The notes under the pieces were generated by a model. The model was not told where the DNA came from, did no database searches, and worked only from the letters and a program-made list of their open reading frames with translations. 64,000 nt of DNA from Halobacteriales archaeon (GTDB lineage Archaea; Halobacteriota; Halobacteria; Halobacteriales; SKNY01): positions 1 through 64,000 of the forward strand of contig SKQO01000060.1 of NCBI GenBank assembly GCA_007118975.1, given 5' to 3'. Each line of letters starts with the position of its first letter. The stretch's first letter is position 1. Below are positions 25,523 through 34,389 of the stretch, one piece after another. The position numbers and the translations under genes were made by a program.

Positions 25523-26674
25523 TCAACCGTCGTTGATCCACGCGTCGACATGGTGGTCCGGTGTATAGGATTTTCCAACCACATCCGGCCGCCCATTCCC
25601 ATTGAGATCAGTCACTTTCGCCTCGTGGGTAGCTACTCCGGAAGCGATTACCCGTTCCTCGAACTCCCCCTGGCCGGTATTGACAAAGAGAAAGTGGTGA
25701 GGAGTCTCATGCTTCCCGAGGCCCATTTCCGCCACGTAGATATCGTGGTCGCCGTTCCCGGTGAAATCTGCGATCTGGAGTGAATGCGGACAGAACAAGT
25801 TATCCTTCAACACGGTCGGTTCCCAGTCTGGGGGCTCAAAAAACGCAACCCGCCCCGGCCCCGTGCCATATTCTGGAGAGTCGCCCTCGGAGAGCACAAT
25901 GTCCATGGTACCGTTTCCGGTGAGATCCGCGGTCGCAACCCGCGTTAGATCCCAATCCGGAGCAATCTCCTCCGAGACCCAACCGGTCCTGGAACTCGTA
26001 TCGGGTCGATAGACGTGGGTGCCGGCAACGAGCTCCGTATTGCCGTCACCATCGAGATCCACGACCACGAGCCCCTCGGCCAGACGGTCCTCCGCGACGA
26101 TGTGCAGATACTCGCTCGGCCAAGGGGACTGAATTGGATCGTCCGGGATGTCGAAATAAAATATGGTTTCTGACTCCTGGGAGATACCGACCACTTCAGG
26201 TTCTCCGTCGTCATCGATATCCGCAACGGAGAGGTCGTGGTATTTTTCGAATCGATCGGTGATCACGTGTGGCACCCACAGCTGCCGGGGATCTCGCGGC
26301 ACCTCAAACCAGTACAGCTCCTGGTGACCGATTCCCTGACCCGCGACGAGATTCGGACGCCCGTCCCCCGAGATATCACCGAGCGTTGCTCCGACATCCA
26401 AATACGGAGCGACCGCGACATCGTGGCGGCGAAAGCCGGGATTCTCGTACCAAAACACGTTCGTTTCTGCCAGGCCCAGACGCTTGCGAAGCGAACGGAA
26501 GGTCGGCAAGTGCTGTTCGGCCGCGCGATCGATGAATCGCTTTCCGGGAAATCCCACACCAGCGCCCCCGACGATCACGTCATCTCGACCATTCCCCGTG
26601 AGATCGGTGGTCATACAAAACCCCAGTTTACCGCACGGTGGCGAATCGTCGATGACCTCGTGACGGAAATCCAT
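25523..26674 (-). CDS. FG-GAP/VCBS repeat protein, seven-bladed propeller
   Basis: A 383-residue protein built of seven repeats, each with a calcium-binding DxxGNG-type loop, beginning near residues 24, 100, 152, 206, 250, 303 and 356 (for example DLTGNGRDDVIVG, DIDDDGEPEVVG, DLNGNGRPDVVG). Seven copies fit a closed integrin-like beta-propeller. Such proteins usually bind glycans or proteins outside the cell, but no TAT or Sec signal is visible here: the protein starts MDFRHEVIDDSPPCGKLG directly before the first repeat. It could be cytoplasmic, or the true N-terminus may be missing. It is convergent with the GT-C-like gene. Confidence 0.85.
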   Translation of the reverse strand: MDFRHEVIDDSPPCGKLGFCMTTDLTGNGRDDVIVGGAGVGFPGKRFIDRAAEQHLPTFRSLRKRLGLAETNVFWYENPGFRRHDVAVAPYLDVGATLGDISGDGRPNLVAGQGIGHQELYWFEVPRDPRQLWVPHVITDRFEKYHDLSVADIDDDGEPEVVGISQESETIFYFDIPDDPIQSPWPSEYLHIVAEDRLAEGLVVVDLDGDGNTELVAGTHVYRPDTSSRTGWVSEEIAPDWDLTRVATADLTGNGTMDIVLSEGDSPEYGTGPGRVAFFEPPDWEPTVLKDNLFCPHSLQIADFTGNGDHDIYVAEMGLGKHETPHHFLFVNTGQGEFEERVIASGVATHEAKVTDLNGNGRPDVVGKSYTPDHHVDAWINDG

Positions 26675-27023
26675 CGATCAGGACCTCCTGTACGCCCGAT
26701 CAATAGTTTGTGAGCAGCTTCGCCCGAATTCGAGTTCGACAATCCTCGAACCATTCATATCACCTGAAAGTGAGTGAGAGTCCGTCTTTATTAGCGGGGC
26801 GCTTACCGACCATCGTCGTCAACACTCACCTTTCCCAACACCGCCACCCTGTGATCTGGTGGAATCGATACGGCGCGACCGAGACCCGGCAACTCCAGCA
26901 GTTTGCTGCCCACAGTAGCGGGAATTGGTAGGCGCTACTGCCGAATGGGTTGGAGCCACGAATGATGCGGCCAGCACGAGGAACTCATGCGCAGGAGCAA
27001 TACCCTCGGTGAACATCCCTTAG
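26675..27023. other. Intergenic, about 350 bp
   Basis: It lies upstream of the FG-GAP gene and downstream of the first GxHR-family gene, both on the minus strand. No gene, repeat or clear promoter was recognised. Confidence 0.45.
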
Positions 27024-27803
27024 CTAGGAAAAATCAACTAACTCACAAACGTCCGGGTGGTGTAGATACTCTCTGGCATCGTTGCTTAAATCGACATACG
27101 AATTCGCTCGGGAGACCTCATCTCGTACGCGTTGCCACTCTTCGTGGCGATACACGATACGTGTCGGGATCGAGTCGATGCCGGCAGCTTGCGCGAGTGT
27201 GGTCCGGTGATTGCCGTCAGCAAAGAGGATTAACGATCCGTCCCGACCCACGTTTACGGGTACAGCGGCGGACTCATCGAACCCCTCGGACTGTATGTTC
27301 TCGAACATCCGGTCGAGTTCCGCCGTATACGATTCAAACGCTTCGACAGACTGATCGTCCCCATCCAGTACCCGGAGGGACTTTCCTTCCGAAAGTCGAC
27401 TCATTCCGGTCTGATAATACTGCGTATCAGGCCACGGTTTTCCCTCCTCGTACCGTTCGAGCAGACCTTTCCACATGACCCCATACTCGAATCGGTGCAC
27501 CTTTTTCTCGTCCCAAGTACCTGGGACCACGCCAAACGGCGGGGCATCCTTCGGGAGGACCTTGTTCATGACGTACTCGATCTCAGATGGATCGAACCAT
27601 TGTCGCTCGTGCGTACGGGGTGCAGTTTCGCCATATCGCAACTGATAGGAGCACGCATAATACGCGAGAACACTCCAATGGAAAGCGAACTCCCGAGCAA
27701 TACGAAGGAAGGAATACACTCCTTCGTCTCTGAATGTATCGATCGCTCGCCCGAAAAGACCGGGAGGGCCGAGAGAGCCGAGCGAAGGCACAATACCACT
27801 CAT
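27024..27803 (-). CDS. GxHR-family protein, paralog 1 (ParB/sulfiredoxin-like)
   Basis: A 259-residue protein. The N-terminal 60 residues include amphipathic helices (REFAFHWSVLAYYACSYQL). The family core follows: WFDPSEIEYV, GTWDEKKVHRFEYG, LLERYEEGKPWPDTQYY, then a helical middle with FENIQSEGF. The C-terminal block is VNVGRDGSLILFADGNHRTTLAQAAGIDSIPTRIVYRHEEWQ with HPDVCELV at the end. The DGNHRxxxA segment resembles the DGHRR/GxHR loop of ParB- and sulfiredoxin-fold proteins, some of which are nucleotide-dependent kinases of small molecules. Function is unknown. It is divergent from the FkbM gene; three paralogs lie in this locus. Confidence 0.75.
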   Translation of the reverse strand: MSGIVPSLGSLGPPGLFGRAIDTFRDEGVYSFLRIAREFAFHWSVLAYYACSYQLRYGETAPRTHERQWFDPSEIEYVMNKVLPKDAPPFGVVPGTWDEKKVHRFEYGVMWKGLLERYEEGKPWPDTQYYQTGMSRLSEGKSLRVLDGDDQSVEAFESYTAELDRMFENIQSEGFDESAAVPVNVGRDGSLILFADGNHRTTLAQAAGIDSIPTRIVYRHEEWQRVRDEVSRANSYVDLSNDAREYLHHPDVCELVDFS

Positions 27804-28347
27804 CCTCCGTCGAGATTTGGGAGAAGCTTGGTAAAGTTAGACAGCCTATTTTTCCGTTGTCATAATGCTAAATTGCATACTGCTGGATAACGGGATAGTT
27901 ACGTTACAAAATTCCGAACTATCTCCGGGACAGACCAGTGCTCAAGAGCATCAACGATGGGTCCGTTGAGCAGACCCGCTCGAAATCACGTCCGTAGTGT
28001 CTTGGAGCTCCACTCAGGGGTGGCATCGAGGAATGGCCCACGTACGAGAGGGATACAAGCCCCCTAACTATGGCCTAACTGCTTCTGTTCTTTCTGAATG
28101 ATGAACGTCTCGGGAGACCAATTCGAGCTTGTCGAGCAATTAGATGACTTATTCAGCGAGTGCGAGCGAGAGCCCCCCTTCAATGTACAACGATGCCTGT
28201 TCTGGCATCAATATGGGCCGGGGTTCATGGGTATGCTTTACTGGGACGGTTCGGTACCTCATGGTCGAGTTACCAGCCAACTGACGAAGGGAGTCGTTCG
28301 CCTGCATCAGGTCGCGATTATTGCACACCGGTGTTTGGGCGGCGGCG
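27804..28347. other. Intergenic, about 540 bp between divergent genes
   Basis: It holds the promoters of GxHR paralog 1 and the FkbM gene. A frame from 28098 to 28355 is acidic at first but ends inside the FkbM start region and has no known motif. I do not call it. Confidence 0.4.
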
Positions 28348-29370
28348 ATGATTGACCGAGACATCCTGTCCCGACCGTCGGGCATGATTTGTCGTTTTGG
28401 CGGGCTCCGGATTCCGATTACCGAACGGCTCGAAGGGGCACTTGTAAACATCAATAACTTGATAGCACTATGGCGGCACAATGGAGCCACGTCAATTTCC
28501 ATCTATCTGTTAAGTGAACTATTCTCGCTTGCAACGTATCAGCGATACGCAGCGATTGCGTCTGACCTGCTCGGCACGAACATCGTGATGATTCGAGTTC
28601 GGGATTATGCGATGTTAGTCGATATAGAGGACCTCGGAATATCGCGGAATTTACTTCTGTTCGGGACATGGGAAGACAAACTTGCCACGTTGTTCGAAGA
28701 GGAGCTACGGAAACTTGGGGGGGAACTGAACAACGGGCTGGTCGTCGATATCGGTGCGAATATCGGGTACTATGCGTTGCTCGAATCGACATCGCTTGGC
28801 GACGACGCAGAAGTGCTCGCAATCGAACCGGCGAAAGACAACGCCAGGCTTCTCGAGCGGAACGTGCATCTGAATGGGCTTACAGAGCGAGTTTCGATCC
28901 ATCAGGGCGCAATCGGGGACCGAACAGGGACGGCAATCCTCCAACGATCGCGACGATCGAACCTCCATCGGATCGAACACGAACGCGTCTCCGACAGGCG
29001 AGGCGGGTCTCACAAAACCCAATTGTGGACCTTGGATGAGTTTCTTCGGTCCCAGGGACGGGATCCACAGGCAGTGAATGTGGTGCGAATGGACCTGGAG
29101 GGCTACGAACTAGAGGCCCTCGAAGGGATGGAGGAAGTCATCAACGGTGAGGGGCCACTGCTTCTCTATATCGAAGTTCATAACAACATTTTCGACGAGG
29201 AGGAAGCAACACGGGTCCCGGAACTGCTCGCTGCCGCCGGGTTTGAGATCCGTGGCGTCGAACGGGGGATCGTTACCGGACGACCGTTCGATGTGACTTT
29301 CAGTGCCCAGACGTGGGAGGAGTTGCCTGCGATCGAGAAAGCCTACGGATTGATTGCGGTAAAGGAGTGA
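28348..29370 (+). CDS. FkbM family methyltransferase
   Basis: A SAM-dependent methyltransferase of about 340 residues. Motif I is LVVDIGANIGYYALL, motif II is VLAIEPAKDNARLLERNVHLNG, and FkbM-type motifs are IHQGAIGDRTGTAIL and VNVVRMDLEGYELEALEGM. The N-terminal 100 residues are hydrophobic or amphipathic (ISIYLLSELFSLATYQRY) and may associate with the membrane. FkbM enzymes O-methylate sugars, lipids or polyketides, so glycan methylation fits the locus. The start is uncertain: ATG at 28348 (chosen), ATG at 28384, or an in-frame TTG at 28321. It is flanked on both sides by GxHR-family genes on the other strand. Confidence 0.88.
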   Translation: MIDRDILSRPSGMICRFGGLRIPITERLEGALVNINNLIALWRHNGATSISIYLLSELFSLATYQRYAAIASDLLGTNIVMIRVRDYAMLVDIEDLGISRNLLLFGTWEDKLATLFEEELRKLGGELNNGLVVDIGANIGYYALLESTSLGDDAEVLAIEPAKDNARLLERNVHLNGLTERVSIHQGAIGDRTGTAILQRSRRSNLHRIEHERVSDRRGGSHKTQLWTLDEFLRSQGRDPQAVNVVRMDLEGYELEALEGMEEVINGEGPLLLYIEVHNNIFDEEEATRVPELLAAAGFEIRGVERGIVTGRPFDVTFSAQTWEELPAIEKAYGLIAVKE

Positions 29371-29945
29371 GTGGTTCACTCGACCCGAAGCGCGACTCCA
29401 AGCACATCATACTCGACCAATGTGGAATCCGTTTTCCAACGGGCATGGGACGTGTGCGTTGAATCTCCACCAGTAACACCAGGCAGATCCGTTGACAGCC
29501 GTCCCGCTCAGACTGGCGAGGATTCCTGCGTAGTACAACAAGTCGTTCTCGCATCCCCAAACACATCCTGACCAGACGACGGGGTCTGGATGTGGTTTGT
29601 GAGTAATCCGGTCGGGCTTCGGATTGGAGGCGTGGTGAGCTTGGTATCCGTTTGCCTCTCACGGGCCGTGCTACCGTCCTGACTCAACCACAGGGATTGA
29701 ATAGGCATACGACGAAGGGTTGCGCTTTGGTGAGGGGCCCCGATCCAGCTCCAGTTTTCGTCTGACGTGCCTGTCTCACGATATGCTGTCAGATTTGAGG
29801 GCATTAATCGTCTTTTAAGCGCTGGATCCCCCGCCCGTCCCGCCGCCGTCGATGGTAAGACGCTCACAGTGAGGGGCGTTGGGGCAGTCGAGTCCGATCG
29901 ACGATACACAGGCTAGAAAAGACAGGGAAATAGCGGGATCTCCCC
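29371..29945. other. Intergenic, about 575 bp between convergent genes
   Basis: No frame shows coding bias, and no RNA gene was seen. A minus-strand frame at 29508-29909 has an Arg/Thr/Ser-rich composition unlike haloarchaeal proteins and was not called. Confidence 0.45.
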
Positions 29946-30737
29946 CTAGCGTAAGAGATACTCGACGTCCTCGTGGTCGTGGAAGGCCGGAACGTCGATT
30001 CCGTTGTATGCGGCTTCCCGGATTACCTGCCAGCCACGGTGCCGGATGTTCACTCTGACAGGAATCCGGTCTACGTCTAACAACTGAGCCATGACAAGTC
30101 GATGAATCCCCCCATCCCAGACGAATTCACCATCACGCGTGATGTTCACAGCGATCTCGCGAAACCTGGGTGGCAAGATAGAGATCTCGAAATCGTGGAG
30201 CAATTCGCCGGTCCGTTCGAGGTCGGATTGCGACCTGTATCCATTGGTAGAGAGATACGAGTACAATGAGTCCAGTTTCCGGCACCGTTCGAAGGCTTTC
30301 TCGGGAGCGACGTTGCCGTGCTCGGAAACACCCGTCGACAGAAATTCGACATATCCGGTGCGCTCCCAGCTGGCTCCCTCCTCGAAATGCTGGAATAAGG
30401 CCTCGTATACGATATCATCAGCGAAAGGAACGAGCTCTCGATCCCATTCGCCGCCGACAACGAGTGGTTTCCGAACGGCGTTCGAGGGCGGTTTCGTCGC
30501 CGATTTGCGCTGGACCACCTGTGGGTCGAGCCATATGATTCGATCGGGTCGAATGGGAGCGCTGTACTCTCGGCCGTGATGAACCCAGGCATTGAGCTGA
30601 GCTAACGTTGAAAAAGAGCTATAGACGAGCTTTCTGACGATCATAGATAGGTTCTCGGCGCGGCTCGATGGTTCAAGAATGGAAAATGGAATCCAATCAT
30701 CCGGCAGGTGTGTCATCACTACCACCCAGGCGACCAT
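29946..30737 (-). CDS. GxHR-family protein, paralog 2 (ParB/sulfiredoxin-like)
   Basis: A 263-residue protein with the family order of motifs. It has IIWLDPQVVQ, VVGGEWDRELVPFAD, LFQHFEEGASWERTGYV, a helical middle with LDSLYSYLSTNGY, and the C-terminal block VNITRDGEFVWDGGIHRLVMAQLLDVDRIPVRVNIRHRGWQ. The last residues are HEDVEYLLR. The N-terminus from the ATG at 30737 is hydrophobic and poorly conserved; in-frame ATGs at 30716 and 30644 are alternatives. It is convergent with the FkbM gene. Activity is unknown. The conserved His-Arg of GIHR and the GGEWD motif are the residues most likely to matter. Confidence 0.75.
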   Translation of the reverse strand: MVAWVVVMTHLPDDWIPFSILEPSSRAENLSMIVRKLVYSSFSTLAQLNAWVHHGREYSAPIRPDRIIWLDPQVVQRKSATKPPSNAVRKPLVVGGEWDRELVPFADDIVYEALFQHFEEGASWERTGYVEFLSTGVSEHGNVAPEKAFERCRKLDSLYSYLSTNGYRSQSDLERTGELLHDFEISILPPRFREIAVNITRDGEFVWDGGIHRLVMAQLLDVDRIPVRVNIRHRGWQVIREAAYNGIDVPAFHDHEDVEYLLR

Positions 30738-31105
30738 CCACGGGACAACCCGGGCAGTACTCCACTGAGGTCTCGGGTATCGTTGTGAAGCACCGGCGCT
30801 CCCGTGCCTGTAGATTCAAGGGGATAGTGGCGACTCGCCTCGCGTGCGGCTCTTCGGTAACTGGCGAACATCCGGGGTGGTCTCACGTCGCTCGAATTCG
30901 GCTTTGTTACGGGTAGCCTACCCCGTGATCTACCCCGATACGAGAATCACATCAACTCGGAGCCACCGAACGTGTTCAATCGTTCGGGGATTCGCATGCA
31001 CGAGCTCAGCTCGAAAAACCCCAGTGGCTGGCATTCCGCCCAGCCACACCGGAGGGGGTCCGGTCCCCGGGTTGGGTGGTCGGCTAACACGCGGGTCGAG
31101 GTGGA
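30738..31105. other. Intergenic, about 370 bp
   Basis: Upstream of GxHR paralog 2 and downstream of the beta-helix gene. A GC-rich stretch near 31050-31080 (gggggtccggtccccgggttggg) could fold and may be part of the beta-helix gene's transcription end. No gene was seen. Confidence 0.4.
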
Positions 31106-33604
31106 TTAGACCTCGATGGCCTCACTCATCACTGCGTTGTCAGTATCGTTGACCGACACCCGCACTTCGTCGACCTCTCCACGGACCCGGAGGATGTGAG
31201 AGAAGGCGGCGGAGTCGCCTGCGACACTCGTGCTCTCAGCGGCCACTACGTTGTCGTCAGTAATCAGTTTCGTCACGACCGTATCCAGTTTTCCGTCCTC
31301 GTGAGCGACTTCCCAATCGACGTCGTAGCGTTGCCAGTCGTCACTGCTTCGATCACTGACGTGGAACTCCTCAATGGTCGGGACGACGGGATTCGGATTC
31401 CCTTCACTCGTCTCGAAACTCACGATATCGCTCGTTTCACGAACACCATCAGCTTCTGCGAATGCCCTGAATTCGTAGCTCGTGTCCGCCTCGAGCTCCG
31501 AGAGTTCGGCCTCAAACGTCTCGGTTTCTTCGAGTGACTTCACCTCGGTGGTGTGGGGAAGATCATCGCCCTCGACTCCCCATTCGAAACCAACCCTGGC
31601 GGCGTCTACGCCTTCCAACGAGGTTAGCAAACCATTGAGAGTGGCGCTCGGGTTGTCGACCTCCGATGGTTCGTCTGCCTCGACGGCGAGCTCGACTGTG
31701 GACTCATCTACGCTCTCCGGAAACGGGGCAGTGGTTCCGTCTAATCCGACACTAAACACGTCGAACTCGACTCGGCCTGCATCAAACGAGCCGAGGCCGA
31801 CCCACCCGGACGAATGATCGTCATCGGATGTTTCGACGTCCCAGTCCGACGGCTCCAATTCGTCCGCGGGCCAGATTTTCACCTTGATATCGCTGCCCAC
31901 CGCTCGGAATCGCCGGAAGTAGAACGTATCTTCCTCGGGCGTGCCGAATCGCTCCATCGTCGAGAGTCGCCCGTCGGTGTACTTGGCAAGGCGGAACGCA
32001 TTCTCCCGGTTCTCGACTTCCACCCAATACCCGTCTGCACTACCGGGCCGGCCGGAAGTCCGAATGTGGGATCTAGCGTGAAACCCCAGATCGGAGTCAT
32101 CGGTGAATTCCGGAACCCGGAATTTGTCGAGCACCTCGACATCGTCTGGTTCGCCCAATCGGTCGCAAGAGAGGGCATACCGTGCCCGTTGACCTCCATC
32201 GTGCTCGAAGGTGAGTGCGTGATCGCCAGCAAACGCGTCACCTTCGACGACATCCCAATCATCAGCACCGCTTTCCCATTGCAGCGACCAGTCATCGTAT
32301 AGCGGCTCATCCGGTTCATTGCCCGAGGAGGGATTGCCGTCGGCCGAACCGTTGTGACCGGTTTCCTCGAAACTGGGAACATCGGGTTCGAGCGGCTCGC
32401 CGCCGTCGTCGATATTGTCGATCGAGAGGCTCCCGGTTGAACCGACGCCGTCCGCGTCGTCCCAGCTGAGAGACTCGATATCGCCGGATGCGTTCGGAGT
32501 TTGAAAGACCGGGTCATCGCCCCCAGATACACCGTGTACCGAGAGTGAACCGAAGCTGTCCCAATTGATCTCGTCGGAACTACCGCTGTTACGCTCCCAG
32601 AAACAGCCACGGCTCTCCCGGGCGAACCCGATATTGTGGAAGGCCACGTTATCGCCGGTAATGGTAACTTCCCTCCCGTTCCGGACACCCACACCGAACT
32701 CCGTTGTGTCTTCGACTTTGACGTGGTCCATGACAACCGTCGCGGAATCCCCATCGTGGACATACCACGCTTTGCGACCGTCATGGCCGCTCTCCATCAA
32801 ACTCTCGAACTCGTCCGTGTGGGCTTTGATGTAACAGTGTTCCAATCGAAGGTCAGCCGCGGTGAGTTTCGACCAGCCCGTCCCGACCCCCTCAACGTAC
32901 GACCAGCGAACGCGAATGTCGGTCTTCGGGGAGGAGTCGTTGATCGGGTTGCCTGCGATGTTGACGAAGCGGCATCGCTCGAGGTCCAACTCGTTCCCGT
33001 CGCTCGGGTTCCACGAGATCGCGTGACTGATCGAACTACCATCCGTCGCGACGTTTCGCTCGATGGCGATCCGCTCGAACGTGCACCATCTCGCCTCGAG
33101 GTCAATATCCCGAGCTCGAATCGCACGCATGTAGATATCGTTGAAATAGACCCGCTCCAACCGCAATGAGAGGTTGTTATCTCCTTTGCAATCGATCCCG
33201 TCACCCGGGTTGTCCAAATTGCCGGCGTTGCCGTACAATTGCACGCCGTGGAACTCACAAGTGCCGTGGTCTTCGTCCGATTCGAATTCGAACATCGTTT
33301 GCACGCGTGAGGTATCGCCACGGGCGGAGATCGCGATGACCGATTCCTCTGGCCCGTCTCCATAGATCGACCCACCGGCATCCGCGTCGGTACCAAACCG
33401 GATTCGCGGACCCGATCCCGATCGACCGATGTGGAAGGTGCCTGCGGGGACGTACACGTTCGTCCCGCTTGATTCGTTTGCTGCAGCAATGATCGCCTCA
33501 CGATTTCGTTCGGCCACATCGACGTCGTCATCGTCCGAGTTGGGCTCGGCACCGTAATTGGTGATGTCCTCGGCGTCGTCCGGGACGTAATCAGGCCGAC
33601 TCAT
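31106..33604 (-). CDS. Right-handed beta-helix (pectin-lyase fold) surface protein, multi-domain
   Basis: An 832-residue protein. Residues about 1-440 form a parallel beta-helix that starts EDITNYGAEPNSDDDD and includes VYVPAGTFHIGRSG and many C-x-F turns (WCTFERIAIERN, RCRFVNIAGN). After an acidic linker, residues about 470-650 look like a LamG/concanavalin-like module (LQWESGADDWDVVEG). Next is an Fn3-like module (VGFEWGVEG...SYEFRAFAE), then a final beta domain. It probably binds or cleaves polysaccharide outside the cell. The body lacks a signal peptide. The TAT leader is in the separate frame 33601-33831, which overlaps this ATG by four bases (ATGA). This frame is itself open upstream to 33784, so a frameshift is possible. 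It is paralogous to 34390-35931. Confidence 0.82.
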   Translation of the reverse strand: MSRPDYVPDDAEDITNYGAEPNSDDDDVDVAERNREAIIAAANESSGTNVYVPAGTFHIGRSGSGPRIRFGTDADAGGSIYGDGPEESVIAISARGDTSRVQTMFEFESDEDHGTCEFHGVQLYGNAGNLDNPGDGIDCKGDNNLSLRLERVYFNDIYMRAIRARDIDLEARWCTFERIAIERNVATDGSSISHAISWNPSDGNELDLERCRFVNIAGNPINDSSPKTDIRVRWSYVEGVGTGWSKLTAADLRLEHCYIKAHTDEFESLMESGHDGRKAWYVHDGDSATVVMDHVKVEDTTEFGVGVRNGREVTITGDNVAFHNIGFARESRGCFWERNSGSSDEINWDSFGSLSVHGVSGGDDPVFQTPNASGDIESLSWDDADGVGSTGSLSIDNIDDGGEPLEPDVPSFEETGHNGSADGNPSSGNEPDEPLYDDWSLQWESGADDWDVVEGDAFAGDHALTFEHDGGQRARYALSCDRLGEPDDVEVLDKFRVPEFTDDSDLGFHARSHIRTSGRPGSADGYWVEVENRENAFRLAKYTDGRLSTMERFGTPEEDTFYFRRFRAVGSDIKVKIWPADELEPSDWDVETSDDDHSSGWVGLGSFDAGRVEFDVFSVGLDGTTAPFPESVDESTVELAVEADEPSEVDNPSATLNGLLTSLEGVDAARVGFEWGVEGDDLPHTTEVKSLEETETFEAELSELEADTSYEFRAFAEADGVRETSDIVSFETSEGNPNPVVPTIEEFHVSDRSSDDWQRYDVDWEVAHEDGKLDTVVTKLITDDNVVAAESTSVAGDSAAFSHILRVRGEVDEVRVSVNDTDNAVMSEAIEV

Positions 33605-33831
33605 GATGAGTACTCCTGAAAATCGGTGGTGAACGTGTCCACGTCCGAGGCACTCCCAGTCGAGGAAGCAGAAACCATCGCCCCAGAACTGACCCCGACG
33701 ATTGCTGTCGCCACGCCAACCCTCACAAATTGGCGCCTGTTGAGTCGAGCGCTTCCGTGTCCCGCCTTCGAGTCGTCTGAACAAGGACCATCGTCCGTGG
33801 ATGACCCTTCTTGTGCCAGCTTGCGTGCCAT
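33601..33831 (-). CDS. TAT leader peptide frame preceding the beta-helix body
   Basis: A 76-residue product from the ATG at 33831: MARKLAQEG, an acidic Ser-rich stretch, then a twin-arginine signal (LNRRQFVRVGVATAIVG) with a VSAS-type cleavage region. It ends DTFTTDFQEYSS at TGA. The end is exactly where a mature surface protein would begin. The stop overlaps the ATG of the 832-residue beta-helix frame. Either the two are translated separately, leaving the body unexported, or they are one gene joined by a -1 shift, or an indel has split them. The first 16 coding bases equal those of the TAT gene at 59692. Confidence 0.65.
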   Translation of the reverse strand: MARKLAQEGSSTDDGPCSDDSKAGHGSARLNRRQFVRVGVATAIVGVSSGAMVSASSTGSASDVDTFTTDFQEYSS

Positions 33832-34389
33832 GCAGGCGTTAATCCCTTCATAATCGCAATAAGTGTTTCGTTCATTACATATTAACGACGGAGTGACATT
33901 CACGAAATATCTGATTTTATATCTAGAACATATCATGAATTCCCGGGCATGACGGTTGGTCGGTGATGTGTCGAACCAAGCCGTATATGAGGTAGGGACG
34001 TCTCACAGTGAATGGCGCCGCGTCCGATCGTCATTCGATGACACCCTGTTGCGACGTGCCACGGACGATGTGTTACGTCGAGTTACGACACGCATAACTG
34101 GACGACACTTCCCGGATCGAGCGAGAAGAGAAGTCGGCAACCTGCTTTATCCACTGCGAGGGTGAGTACACGAGCATCCAGCGCGCGAACTCAGCAACTG
34201 ACTCATAATAAGATTGCAGCTGAGGGAGCGAGGATCACACGGTGGCCGTGGCCGCGCTGAGTAAGCGATCAATAACCAAAGCTGAGTGTCTCCAATCTTC
34301 CCGTATCGAATGGTTGCCTGGTCGTTACATCCCCCCTCGAGCCTGAATAATGTCTTGTCCCGGTCTGAATTTGCCGTGGTATCGCACAA
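33832..34389. other. AT-rich divergent promoter region between two beta-helix genes
   Basis: 558 bp that should hold promoters for both beta-helix paralogs. The stretch 33838-33945 is notably AT-rich for this genome (attacatattaa, gattttatatctagaac). Apart from the minus-strand element at 33855-33867 I can assign nothing, and there is no gene. Confidence 0.5.
33855..33867 (-). promoter_or_regulatory. Core promoter element shared with the TAT gene at 59692
   Basis: The minus strand reads AACACTTATTGCG, 23 nt before the ATG at 33831. The identical 13 nt lie 23 nt before the ATG at 59692. CTTATTG is at TATA distance for a nearly leaderless transcript. Confidence 0.6.

Noticed and set aside
28098-28355. 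85-codon plus-strand frame before FkbM
   Set aside because: Its first 25 residues look acidic and coding-like, but the rest does not, and it overlaps the FkbM start.
29508-29909. 133-codon minus-strand frame
   Set aside because: Ser/Thr/Arg-rich, without haloarchaeal bias or domain.
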